From a virus: a stretch of 34,346 nucleotides of DNA. The notes beneath the pieces were generated by a model. The model ran no database searches and was not told where the DNA came from. It saw only the letters and a program-made list of their open reading frames with translations. Position 1 is the first letter of the stretch, and each line of letters begins with the position of its first letter. This document shows, one piece after another, positions 18,286 to 27,470 of the stretch. The translations under genes were made by a program, and so were the position numbers. The stretch lies in IMG/VR virus record IMGVR_UViG_3300025704_000065, positions 1 to 34,346 of that record. The stretch is one strand, 5' to 3'.

Positions 18286-19635
18286 ATGAGTTATAGAAAT
18301 CCAAAAGCGGCGCCAGTAAACACAGGAGCTGCAGTGTATCAAGGCATACAAAAACTTGCTGGAGATGTTTACACATTTGCTAACGAAGAAAGAACCCGTA
18401 AAGGAGAGCTAATAGCGGAAAGCTTAGCTGCTCAACAAGCTATTGATGACGATGTTAATGAAATGGGATTGTCGCTTGAAGAAGGTGAAAATAACTTTGA
18501 AAGACAAATATTTGAAGAAGCTCAGGCTGCTAAGCAAAAAATCGCTGCCCAGTACGATGTAATGAGCAGAACGTTTTCTAGTCCTAAACAAAGAGCGGAA
18601 GCTAAGGCTGAAATAAATAGATTAAATAAATATCCTGAAAGCCTTGTGGCTGATCTTGCTACGGGTAAATACTTGGTAGACCAGCTTAATAAAGGTTTAA
18701 CTGTAACACCTGGTAAAACTGGATCTATTAGCAACACTAATAGCCTTGATCTTTTAGAGGTTATTACAGACATGAAAGGCGGTGGTAAAAATACTAAAAT
18801 GGAAACCAATGCTGCTGGGGCAAGGACTTTAGTTACAACCGTTGGAGATAAAACTTATAAACTTAATATTTCAAATATTACAAACGGATTAAAAACTAAT
18901 CCTAATCAAATGATTTTTAATACCATAGCAGATGACTCTGGAACAACGGATACTTATTTATCAGCAATGGGTTTAGCGGGCAAAACATTAGACTTACCTG
19001 CTTTATTAAAGGATGGTATATTTAAAAAAGAAACAAGATTAGTTCCTATTGCTGGAAAATCTAATGAAATATACACTATAAATAGAGATAAAGTTGAGGC
19101 TGCTGTATCTAACTTAAGCACAAGCTTAATTGACGATCCAAGTAGCTACACTTACGCAAACAGTATATGGCAAGATAAAATGAATGGACAAGGAACACTT
19201 AAGCAAGCTTTGGGTGAAAACTACAAAAACCGTGATGCTGTTTTAAAACAAATAAGAAATTACTATGCAGATGCAGCTATAAAAAAGGCAAACCTAGATC
19301 ACGGTATCTCTGTACAATTACCTAAGCCTGAAAAAGCTGATAAATATGAATCAGATAAACAGCTTAGAACTTTAGCAAAAAATGTTGGAAAAATGGTTCC
19401 TGTAAAAGGTACAGATTATAAAATTGTAGGTGACAAAGATGATAAAAGTACCTTGTACATACAAGCATCTAGAGAGACCCCGGCGGTAAACGCAGAGGGA
19501 ACTATAATTCCTTCTTATGAATACGATGCAAAAAATCAAATTCCATTATATGTTTACAACGAAAAAACAAAAAAGTATTCTTTAGATTACGAAGCTTTTA
19601 GATCACTAACAGGAGGTATAGGAAGAAAACAATAA
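18286..19635 (+). CDS. Internal virion protein (T7 gp15-like position)
   Basis: This 449-residue soluble protein is encoded between the gp14-like protein and the giant virion protein. Residues 20-110 are strongly helical and Ala/Glu/Gln-rich; residues 110-330 are mixed. The C-terminal 110 residues contain short strands and end EAFRSLTGGIGRKQ. No enzyme motif is seen. Position and size suggest the middle component of the ejection apparatus that spans the periplasm, as T7 gp15 does. The sequence itself does not prove the match, and a tail assembly role cannot be excluded. Confidence 0.6.
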   Translation: MSYRNPKAAPVNTGAAVYQGIQKLAGDVYTFANEERTRKGELIAESLAAQQAIDDDVNEMGLSLEEGENNFERQIFEEAQAAKQKIAAQYDVMSRTFSSPKQRAEAKAEINRLNKYPESLVADLATGKYLVDQLNKGLTVTPGKTGSISNTNSLDLLEVITDMKGGGKNTKMETNAAGARTLVTTVGDKTYKLNISNITNGLKTNPNQMIFNTIADDSGTTDTYLSAMGLAGKTLDLPALLKDGIFKKETRLVPIAGKSNEIYTINRDKVEAAVSNLSTSLIDDPSSYTYANSIWQDKMNGQGTLKQALGENYKNRDAVLKQIRNYYADAAIKKANLDHGISVQLPKPEKADKYESDKQLRTLAKNVGKMVPVKGTDYKIVGDKDDKSTLYIQASRETPAVNAEGTIIPSYEYDAKNQIPLYVYNEKTKKYSLDYEAFRSLTGGIGRKQ

Positions 19636-19654
19636 ACTAAATTAAACAACAATT

Positions 19655-22600
19655 ATGAGCGATTACCGTCAAGAAGGAACAGGGAAAGTAATAACTGAAC
19701 AACAATTATTAAATCTTGCTGCAGAAAGTAGCTTCTCTGTAGAAGAAATAATAGAAAAAAACAATTTAAAGTTAATAACCGAAGACTCGGGAAATACAAC
19801 AGGCGCTGCAACAACAACTGCAAATGTAGTGCCAAAAAATCAAATAGCAGATACGGATTTAACATTGGAAAATGGTTTATCGGAATTACAAGATCCTGAT
19901 CCAAAAAACTTCACTAAAAGGGATTCTTTGGTTTTTAACATACAAGAAACTGAAAAACAAATAAACAACTATATAGCTAAAGGAGGCGAAGTTAATGCTT
20001 CAGATGCCGCTGTTTTGCAGGGTTATAAAGATGAGCTAGCGACTTTAGATAAGCAAAAAGTTGTAAAAGAAAAAAATTGGGCTGAGGATTTTGCTTCAAA
20101 TGTTAAATCACCTAGGTTTTCAGACTTAAATAAAGACCAATTACTAAATATACAAAATGAAGCTATAAAAGAGCTTACTTCTAAATACAAAAATAAAAAA
20201 GATGAATATTCTTTTGACGAAACAGATATTAGGCTGAAAGCTACTAGTATATTTGAAAATCAAGTTTTACCAAAAGTTTCTTTAGAAAAAGACACAGCTT
20301 TAGAAAAGTTTGTTAAAGAAAAAGCTCCTATATTAAATCCTTATGCTGACTTTATATCTGACATATATACAGCTGGGGCTCAAGGGCTTTCTACTTCTAG
20401 CTTAGTAGATCCAACATTTGAGTTACTTAAAAAAGGATCTGGCAGTTCAGACGAAGACATAACAAAGTGGATAGAAGCAAACAAAAAAGTAGCTTCTGAA
20501 AACATGCAATCAGATGAAATGCGTGATTTTAATAAAATATATAAAGAAAATGGATCTGGAGTTTTTGGGTTTATAAAAGGGGTTGTTAATAACCCTAGTA
20601 TAATGCCATCACTACTAGTTAGTTCTTTACTTACGCAGATTGGATCATTTCAATCAGAAGAAGTTGCTTTAGCTGCTGCTACTGGAGCTGGTACCGGAGC
20701 TATTGCTGGTACTGTTTTACCTGGAGCCGGAACTGTAGCAGGCGCTATAGGAGGAGGAATAGGAGGAGGGGCTGCTGCTATGGAAGCATCCTTAACTTTT
20801 TCAGAGCTGCTACAAGAAGAAGTAGGTGAAGATCTTAGCTTACAAGCCGTTAAATCTTTATTTGAGAACGAAGACAAGGTAGCTGATTTAAAAAGTAAAG
20901 CTATTAAAAGAGGTATAGCTATAGGTTTAGTTGAAGGTTTAACTGGTAGTATAGCTAAAGGTGTTACTGGTAAAATTTTAAAAGCAGGGTTTAAAAAACC
21001 TGTAGCTACAATAGCAGGAGTGGGTGTTGAAAGTATCGGAGGTGCAGCCGGTGAAGTAGCTGGTAGATTAGCTGCGGATCAAGAAATGGATGTTGCTGAA
21101 ATTGGATTTGAAGCTATTACAGGCACCACTACAGCTCCTATAACTGTAGGTTCTGAATTAATTAATTTAGACAATAAAATAACTAATTACAAAATAAATA
21201 AGGAATTAAAAAATACAGAGTTTAAAACAATAGAACAAGCATTTAAGCCTGAAGCAATTGTCACAGATACTCAAATAAAAATATCTCAAAATAAAAAAGC
21301 GGAAAGTGTATTAAATAATGAATTAAAAAAATCAGTAATAAAAGGAGATATAACACAAAAACAAGCTAATCAGTCTATAAATAAATTTAAACAAACTAGA
21401 AAATTTGCAGATCAAGTTGAAAAAACTAAATTAGATCTTACAGCTGATAAAAAAGCAGAAGTTGTTAATTTACTTTCAGAAAAAAATGATCTTCAAAAAC
21501 AAATTAAAGATGTAGATCCATCTCTTGCTTCCGTTCAAAAAGAACGTATTAATGAAATTGACGAAGCTATTAAGACTACAGCTCAAGAAGCTAGCAAAGT
21601 AAAACTACAAAAAGAAACTAAAGTTGTTGAAAAATTAATTGGCAAAGAAAAAGTTAAAAGTTTTGAAACAGCTGAAGAATTTGTAAAAGAAACCGGTCAA
21701 AGAAAAGACGCAGATGCTTTTGTAGATGAAAGTGGAAATGTATTTATTAATACGCAAAGAGCTGCGGAAGTTGGAGCTTTTTCAGCTGCTTCTCACGAGT
21801 TGTTGCATAGAGTAATAAAATCAACTTTCTCCGACAAGGTAGCGTCGACGAATTTAGTTAAAAACTTTAACGAAGTACTTGAAAAAGAAGGTTACTTAGA
21901 TGTTGTTCAAAAAAGAATTGATGACAACTACAGGTATAATGAAGATGGTTCTGAAAGAGCCTTTGAAGAATATGCTGAAGAATACTTAACATCTTTTTCT
22001 GATGCTATTGCTACTGGCTCTATTGAATTTAACGAGAGTAAATTTAAAAAGTTTATGCAACCTATAGTCAACTTTTTAAGGAAGGTTGGGTATAGCAAAA
22101 TTGAATTTAAAAACGGTAGAGATGTATATAATTTTGTAAAAGATTACCAAAAAAATATTCAAAAAGGAGAGCTATCTAAAAGAGCTCAGGCTTTACAGGT
22201 TAAAGGTGAACAAGTAACGGAAGATATTTCTAAACCTAGTGTTAGTAAAATTAACCAACAAATAGAACAACTTGAAACAGAATACGAACAAGGTGAAGTT
22301 GATTTTGATGTTTACGAACAGCAATTAGCAAATTTAGAAACAAAGCTTGAAAGAGCTGAAAAAGCGGAAGCAACTACAGTAAGTGAAAAACCTAAAACAG
22401 TAGCTAAGCCAAAACCTACGAAAGAAAGCAATCAAGTATTAAAAGAATCAACGGCTAAATCTAAAAAGGAACTTGATGGTATAGGTAATAATCCAGATGG
22501 TTTTAATAAAGACAACCCTAAAATATATACTATATTAAAAGGTCTTATAAAATCTAAATCATTGGTTTTTAAAACTAAAAAAGGTAATATTGTGAATCTT

Positions 22601-25600
22601 AACTCACTCCCTGGGTTTGATATGAACAGTATGGTTAGTGAAACTATAGCTAACATGCTTCCTTACATTGCTAAATTTAATCCAAAACAAAACGATTCTT
22701 TGTTTGGTTATTTAATGGCTCAGCTGAATAACAGAATGAAAGGCGCTTTAAATACAGGTAAAGTAACAGATTCCGCTTTCGATGTTGACGTGTCCGAGGC
22801 AAAAGGAATTACGGCTAGTGAGCCAACTGCTCCTGCTGCTCCTGAAAAAACTAAATACAAAAACTTAGTTCAACAAAAAGTTTTAAGTACAGATGGTTTA
22901 AAAACCGTTAGAGATAAAGTTATTTCATCTGTTAGAGTGCTAAAATCTAAATTCGATGCTTCCGTAACTAAAAACGTAAGCGTACCTCCAATTATTGCTG
23001 AGATAAAAAAGGACATTGGAAAACAAGCTGACATTGTACTTAAAAAGGAAATGGGTGGTATTAAGAACAACGAGTTGCAAAACTACCTTAAAACCAATAA
23101 AAAGGCTATTCTGGAGAATATGACAACCTTTTATTTGACTAAAGCATTTCCAGAAGCAATACAAAAGTCTGTTGGAGGAAAATATTTATTAGATAAAGAT
23201 AGTAAAAGAGTTATAAACGCTTTCGGAGACGCTACCTTTGTTCCTAACTTTGTTAATAGTGATGTATGGAAAGGAGCTAAAATAGATAGGGAAAAAACAT
23301 CGACAGAAGCAAAAGGTAAAACATCGGGTAACGAAATAATAAGAAGAGTACCCAATATAAGCCAAGCTATATCGGACGAATTATTTTTAAGTTCTATTAT
23401 AGGGTCTGACGGTAAACCTATTAGAGGTAGAAAAGAATCTTTAGCTAAAGCTATGGGTGAAGAAATTGCTTTTGATATTATTAATCAAGACTTAAAAACA
23501 GATGGACCTATTTCAGAGGCTTTAAAAAATAACCAAGAAGCTTTAGGTGTTGTTATTACAGAAAACTTTGAAGAAAATATGTCTCGTCAAATTGAAAGAG
23601 GCAACATTAAATTTTCAATTAGTAAAGACATTAACGAAGGAGTTAGTATTCTGCTTGAAAATAGTATGGACCAAAGCTCTACGGCTTACAATAGCTGGTA
23701 CAGTGCTTTGAATCCAGAAACGAAAGATTTTTGGGATGAAGAATTTTTACCTATGTTTTCTAAAATGGATAATGCTACCAGACGTCACTTTGTTAAAAAC
23801 GGAGAAGAGTTATCTAAAACATTCCCAAATTTAAAAAATGGGATTGAAGAGTATAATAAAGCTTTTTTAGGTTCTAGTAACCCTAAAAGCAATCCGGAAT
23901 TAGCAGCCGAGCAGTTGGTTAGCTTCCAAGATGGATTATCTGAAATAATAGGTAATACTCTTTCGAAGATTAAAGGCTTTAAAGTTTACGGAAAAAGCAC
24001 TAGGGTTGGTGATCTGAGCGATAAAACAAAAAACAATTTAACTAAATCTCCTTTTAAAGAATCTAAGGCTCTTAAAAAAGCTCGTGAAGCAGCTGAGGCT
24101 GCTATTGATAAAGTTATACTTTATAAGTCAGGTAAAGAAATTAATAGAATTAATAACTTTATTACAAATTCTATTGACGGTAGCCCTTCTGATGTCGCAG
24201 CAGCTTTTGAAAAAGAGCTAGGTAAAGAAACAAGAGAGGCTAAAGAAGCTAACGCTTTAATATTTGAATACGTAAATCTTGCTGCTTTGGAATATGTTAT
24301 TAATTCTAAAGACGTAAATAAAGCTTTTTCAGGGTATTTAAGATGGTTAGAGACAAACAATAATAATAGTACTGGCTTGAAAGCTTTAGCTTTTGTTGGT
24401 GGTTTTGAAATTGTTAAAAATCAAGCTGTATATTTAAACTCAAAAGGGAAAAAGTATTATTCTAGGGGTGGACTAAAAGTTTTAGAAAATTTTGACAACG
24501 GCAAAGGGCTTAAAGTAAACAAAAAACACACTAACTGGAAAGAAGCGGAAAGCTTTTTAAATAAAGAAGGGTTTTTAAAAAATACAACAGGATTACAAAG
24601 AGACAAAATGATTGCATCCGCTTTAGAGATAATGGGAGAGCATCAACAATCTATGGGCGAAACCGGTATACGATTAAGTATAGCGTTAGCAGAAACTTTA
24701 CAAAGTATTGAAAACGGAGTTTCCGTAGAAGTGGCTAAAGAAAACTATAATATAAAAACAAAACAAATATATTCTAATTTTGGGCTTATATTTAATTCAA
24801 GGTTTATTGGGTCTATCCAAAACAAAGCGCTAGGTTTAACGAGCACATTGAAAAAAGCAAGAATATTTGCTGTTGATAAAAAAATATCTAACAACTTTTT
24901 TACTATAGAAGGTAATAGGCTAACAGAAGAGGGTAAAAACGAATTAAATGAAGTAGTTAAAAACATAGTAAAAGCTAAAGAAACAGCAAGTTTAAACGAT
25001 AAAGTTAAAAAAGAAAAGCCATCTAGCACTAAACAAAGCTTAACTAAAGAATTTAACAGTATAATTGAACGCAACAAAGGCGTTGCAGCTGACGTTACTT
25101 ACTCTAAAATAGTAGCTAAAAGAATGGGTGCAGGTATAGGTAAGTATAAGTTTTATATACCTTCATCTGCAGAAGATTTTAGATTACTTACTGGTTATAC
25201 TTTTTCAGGTAAAGGAAAGCAGGGTACTAAAGATATGGCTTGGTTTGATAAAAACCTAATAAGACCTTATACGGAAGGTGTGGCTGCTATTGATGTTGCT
25301 AAGCAGACGACTAAAAATGACTTTAAAACTTTAAACAAGGCAATGCCTAATATAGCTAAAACTATAGGTGATTTAATACCTACTAAAGATTATACAAATG
25401 ATCAAGCTGTTAGGGTTTATTTATGGAATAAAGCTGGTTACGCTGTTCCTGGTTTAAACGAAAAAGAAGTTGGTGCTTTAGTTGCTTATGTAGCGGGTAA
25501 TCCTGAATTAGCTCTTTATGCTGAAAGTTTATTAGCTATATCAAAGAGTAACGAATGGTTAAAACCAAGTGAGCATTGGGATGTAGGTACAATACTTTCA

Positions 25601-27292
25601 GATATAAATAATTTAACTGAAAAAGGTGGTAGAAAAGCATATTTAGCCCAGTGGATCGAAAATGTAGATGAAATATTTAGCGATGAAAACATAAATAAAA
25701 TAGAGGCTTTGTACGGTAAAAGACATGTATCTGCCTTAAAAGATTCATTGTACAGAATGAAAAACGGTACTAATAGGCCTTCTGGAACAAACGCTCAAGT
25801 TAACAAGTGGAATAACTGGTTAAACAATTCTATAGGGTCTATAATGTTTTTCAACCGTAGATCAGCATTGTTACAATTACTTTCAACTAGTAACTTTTTA
25901 AACTGGAGCGATAACAATCCTGTTAAAGCAGCGGCAGCATTTGCAAATCAAAAACAATACTGGAAAGATTTTTCTACATTATTTAATTCTGACAAATTAA
26001 AGCAACGTCGAGGTGGATTGAGAGCAGATGTTAATGAAGCGGAAATTGCAAACGAGGCAGCAAATTCAAAAAATAAAGCTACTGCAGCGTTGAGCTGGTT
26101 GCTTAAAAAAGGTTTTACACCTACACAAATAGCGGATAGTTTTGCAATTGCATCGGGTGGAGCTACTTTTTATAGAAATAGAATTAACACTTACTTAAAT
26201 CAAAAAGATGCTGAAGGCAATAACTTGTATACGGAAAAACAAGCTGAAGACAAAGCGTTTTTAGATTTTATTGAAGTGTCTGATCAATCTCAGCAATCTA
26301 GTGATCCATCATTAGTATCTATGGAACAAGCAAGTGTATTAGGTAGATTAGTATTAGCTTTTCAAAATACAACTCAACAGTATTCGAGAATAATGAAAAG
26401 AAGCGCATTAGATATTATTAAAAGACGTCAAATGCCAGGGACTACTTCTATGCTGCAAAGTGATTTTTCTAACTTTAGCAAAATAATGTACTACGGAGCA
26501 ATACAAAACCTTATATTTAACAGTTTGTCTGCAGCTATATTTGCGTTAATACCAGGGTTTGGTGAAGAAGAGGAAGAAGAAGAAATAGATAAAAGCACAG
26601 CCGAAAAGCTAAAAAGAATAACTAACGGTAGTGTAGATTCTATTTTAAGAGGTACAGGTGTTAGAGGAGCTGTTGTAGCTCAAATTAAAAATACTATAAT
26701 AGAATACTTTAAACAAAAAGATAAAGGCTTTAAGGGTGATCAGGCTTATACTGTGTTACAAGTAGCTAACCTATCTCCTCCAATTGGATCTAAGCTTAAA
26801 AAGATATACGGTGCTTTAAGAGGTGAACAATACGGTGGTGAGTTAATGAAGCAAAGAGGATTTGACTTAACCGCTAATGGAAGATTGAATTTAAGTCCTA
26901 CTTATTCTGTCTTAGGTAATTTATCAGCTGGAGCAGCTAATATACCATTAGATCGTATGTACGCGGAAATTCAGAGTGTATCAGAGATGCTTGATAATCG
27001 TAATACTATATATCAAAGATTAGCATTGTCGTTAGGGTTTAGAACCTGGGATGTTAACGCTAAAAATGAAGAAGATGATTTAATTAAAGCGCAACTTAAA
27101 GAGGTTAAAAAAACAAAGCAAAAAGAAAAAGCTAAAACTAAAAGAGTTGAAACAGCTAAACAGAAAGTAATAGATAGAAGAAAAGCTTACGAATCTTTAA
27201 CTGAAGGTCAAAAGCAATATATACTTAGTTTAGGTAAAAATGCAAGAAAAAAAGCTTTAGATAAACAAGCAAAACGATTAAAGGAAAAATAA
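19655..27292 (+). CDS. Giant virion ejection protein with HELLH zincin motif
   Basis: This single 2545-residue protein covers 22% of the window. Residues 315-380 and 420-490 carry Gly/Ala-rich hydrophobic segments (for example TGAGTGAIAGTVLPGAGTVA) that could insert in membranes. At 714-718 is HELLH, an HExxH zinc-protease motif, inside INTQRAAEVGAFSAASHELL, with FEEYAEEYL at 770-778 offering a Glu as third zinc ligand. Residues 900-1100 are charged and linker-like. The last 500 residues (including FFNRRSALLQLLSTSNFLNW and PLDRMYAEIQ) resemble the C-terminal domains of very large phage polyvalent proteins that travel in the capsid. The end is Lys-rich. It follows the two ejection-type proteins, so entry into the host with the DNA is likely. 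A glutamate run lies near residue 2303. Confidence 0.75.
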   Translation: MSDYRQEGTGKVITEQQLLNLAAESSFSVEEIIEKNNLKLITEDSGNTTGAATTTANVVPKNQIADTDLTLENGLSELQDPDPKNFTKRDSLVFNIQETEKQINNYIAKGGEVNASDAAVLQGYKDELATLDKQKVVKEKNWAEDFASNVKSPRFSDLNKDQLLNIQNEAIKELTSKYKNKKDEYSFDETDIRLKATSIFENQVLPKVSLEKDTALEKFVKEKAPILNPYADFISDIYTAGAQGLSTSSLVDPTFELLKKGSGSSDEDITKWIEANKKVASENMQSDEMRDFNKIYKENGSGVFGFIKGVVNNPSIMPSLLVSSLLTQIGSFQSEEVALAAATGAGTGAIAGTVLPGAGTVAGAIGGGIGGGAAAMEASLTFSELLQEEVGEDLSLQAVKSLFENEDKVADLKSKAIKRGIAIGLVEGLTGSIAKGVTGKILKAGFKKPVATIAGVGVESIGGAAGEVAGRLAADQEMDVAEIGFEAITGTTTAPITVGSELINLDNKITNYKINKELKNTEFKTIEQAFKPEAIVTDTQIKISQNKKAESVLNNELKKSVIKGDITQKQANQSINKFKQTRKFADQVEKTKLDLTADKKAEVVNLLSEKNDLQKQIKDVDPSLASVQKERINEIDEAIKTTAQEASKVKLQKETKVVEKLIGKEKVKSFETAEEFVKETGQRKDADAFVDESGNVFINTQRAAEVGAFSAASHELLHRVIKSTFSDKVASTNLVKNFNEVLEKEGYLDVVQKRIDDNYRYNEDGSERAFEEYAEEYLTSFSDAIATGSIEFNESKFKKFMQPIVNFLRKVGYSKIEFKNGRDVYNFVKDYQKNIQKGELSKRAQALQVKGEQVTEDISKPSVSKINQQIEQLETEYEQGEVDFDVYEQQLANLETKLERAEKAEATTVSEKPKTVAKPKPTKESNQVLKESTAKSKKELDGIGNNPDGFNKDNPKIYTILKGLIKSKSLVFKTKKGNIVNLNSLPGFDMNSMVSETIANMLPYIAKFNPKQNDSLFGYLMAQLNNRMKGALNTGKVTDSAFDVDVSEAKGITASEPTAPAAPEKTKYKNLVQQKVLSTDGLKTVRDKVISSVRVLKSKFDASVTKNVSVPPIIAEIKKDIGKQADIVLKKEMGGIKNNELQNYLKTNKKAILENMTTFYLTKAFPEAIQKSVGGKYLLDKDSKRVINAFGDATFVPNFVNSDVWKGAKIDREKTSTEAKGKTSGNEIIRRVPNISQAISDELFLSSIIGSDGKPIRGRKESLAKAMGEEIAFDIINQDLKTDGPISEALKNNQEALGVVITENFEENMSRQIERGNIKFSISKDINEGVSILLENSMDQSSTAYNSWYSALNPETKDFWDEEFLPMFSKMDNATRRHFVKNGEELSKTFPNLKNGIEEYNKAFLGSSNPKSNPELAAEQLVSFQDGLSEIIGNTLSKIKGFKVYGKSTRVGDLSDKTKNNLTKSPFKESKALKKAREAAEAAIDKVILYKSGKEINRINNFITNSIDGSPSDVAAAFEKELGKETREAKEANALIFEYVNLAALEYVINSKDVNKAFSGYLRWLETNNNNSTGLKALAFVGGFEIVKNQAVYLNSKGKKYYSRGGLKVLENFDNGKGLKVNKKHTNWKEAESFLNKEGFLKNTTGLQRDKMIASALEIMGEHQQSMGETGIRLSIALAETLQSIENGVSVEVAKENYNIKTKQIYSNFGLIFNSRFIGSIQNKALGLTSTLKKARIFAVDKKISNNFFTIEGNRLTEEGKNELNEVVKNIVKAKETASLNDKVKKEKPSSTKQSLTKEFNSIIERNKGVAADVTYSKIVAKRMGAGIGKYKFYIPSSAEDFRLLTGYTFSGKGKQGTKDMAWFDKNLIRPYTEGVAAIDVAKQTTKNDFKTLNKAMPNIAKTIGDLIPTKDYTNDQAVRVYLWNKAGYAVPGLNEKEVGALVAYVAGNPELALYAESLLAISKSNEWLKPSEHWDVGTILSDINNLTEKGGRKAYLAQWIENVDEIFSDENINKIEALYGKRHVSALKDSLYRMKNGTNRPSGTNAQVNKWNNWLNNSIGSIMFFNRRSALLQLLSTSNFLNWSDNNPVKAAAAFANQKQYWKDFSTLFNSDKLKQRRGGLRADVNEAEIANEAANSKNKATAALSWLLKKGFTPTQIADSFAIASGGATFYRNRINTYLNQKDAEGNNLYTEKQAEDKAFLDFIEVSDQSQQSSDPSLVSMEQASVLGRLVLAFQNTTQQYSRIMKRSALDIIKRRQMPGTTSMLQSDFSNFSKIMYYGAIQNLIFNSLSAAIFALIPGFGEEEEEEEIDKSTAEKLKRITNGSVDSILRGTGVRGAVVAQIKNTIIEYFKQKDKGFKGDQAYTVLQVANLSPPIGSKLKKIYGALRGEQYGGELMKQRGFDLTANGRLNLSPTYSVLGNLSAGAANIPLDRMYAEIQSVSEMLDNRNTIYQRLALSLGFRTWDVNAKNEEDDLIKAQLKEVKKTKQKEKAKTKRVETAKQKVIDRRKAYESLTEGQKQYILSLGKNARKKALDKQAKRLKEK

Positions 27293-27325
27293 AAATGAGC
27301 ACCATACTCAAAACTTCCTTAAATA

Positions 27326-27360
27326 AAAAAACGCCCCTAATTAATTTAGAGGCGTTTTTT
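27326..27360. terminator. Bidirectional terminator between convergent blocks
   Basis: A GC stem flanked by an A run and a T run: AAAAAACGCC pairs with GGCGTTTTTT, then one C-A mismatch, then CTAA pairs with TTAG, leaving a short TTAAT loop. On either strand the hairpin is followed by a T tract. It begins 33 bases after the giant gene stop and lies 111 bases beyond the nrdA stop, so it can end both the virion transcript and the opposing nucleotide-metabolism transcript. Confidence 0.88.
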
Positions 27361-27366
27361 AATTAA

Positions 27367-27395
27367 ATATGTATAGCATTAGTTATTATACATAT
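27367..27395. repeat. Perfect 9-bp inverted repeat in the convergent gap
   Basis: ATATGTATA (27367-27375) and TATACATAT (27387-27395) are perfect inverted copies around an 11-base loop. The arms are A/T-rich with one G-C pair each. A second small hairpin, AAAAGT-TATG-ACTTTT, follows at 27398-27413. These lie between the bidirectional terminator and the nrdA stop and could be extra RNA 3'-end structures for the minus-strand transcript or a protein-binding site. Confidence 0.55.
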
Positions 27396-27470
27396 CAAAA
27401 AGTTATGACTTTTAGCCTTTAGTAGACATATATGCTTACTTTTGCTTCATATTGTAAACGTATACGCTTA

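Noticed and set aside
22780-22810. FDVDVSE in the giant protein as an RNA polymerase DxDxD catalytic motif
   Set aside because: It has only two aspartates in the right spacing, the context resembles a polyvalent-protein segment, and no other RNA polymerase motif was found.
27294-27365. A 23-codon frame starting ATGAGCACC after the giant gene
   Set aside because: It runs straight through the terminator stem, has no coding signature and is best explained by the terminator.
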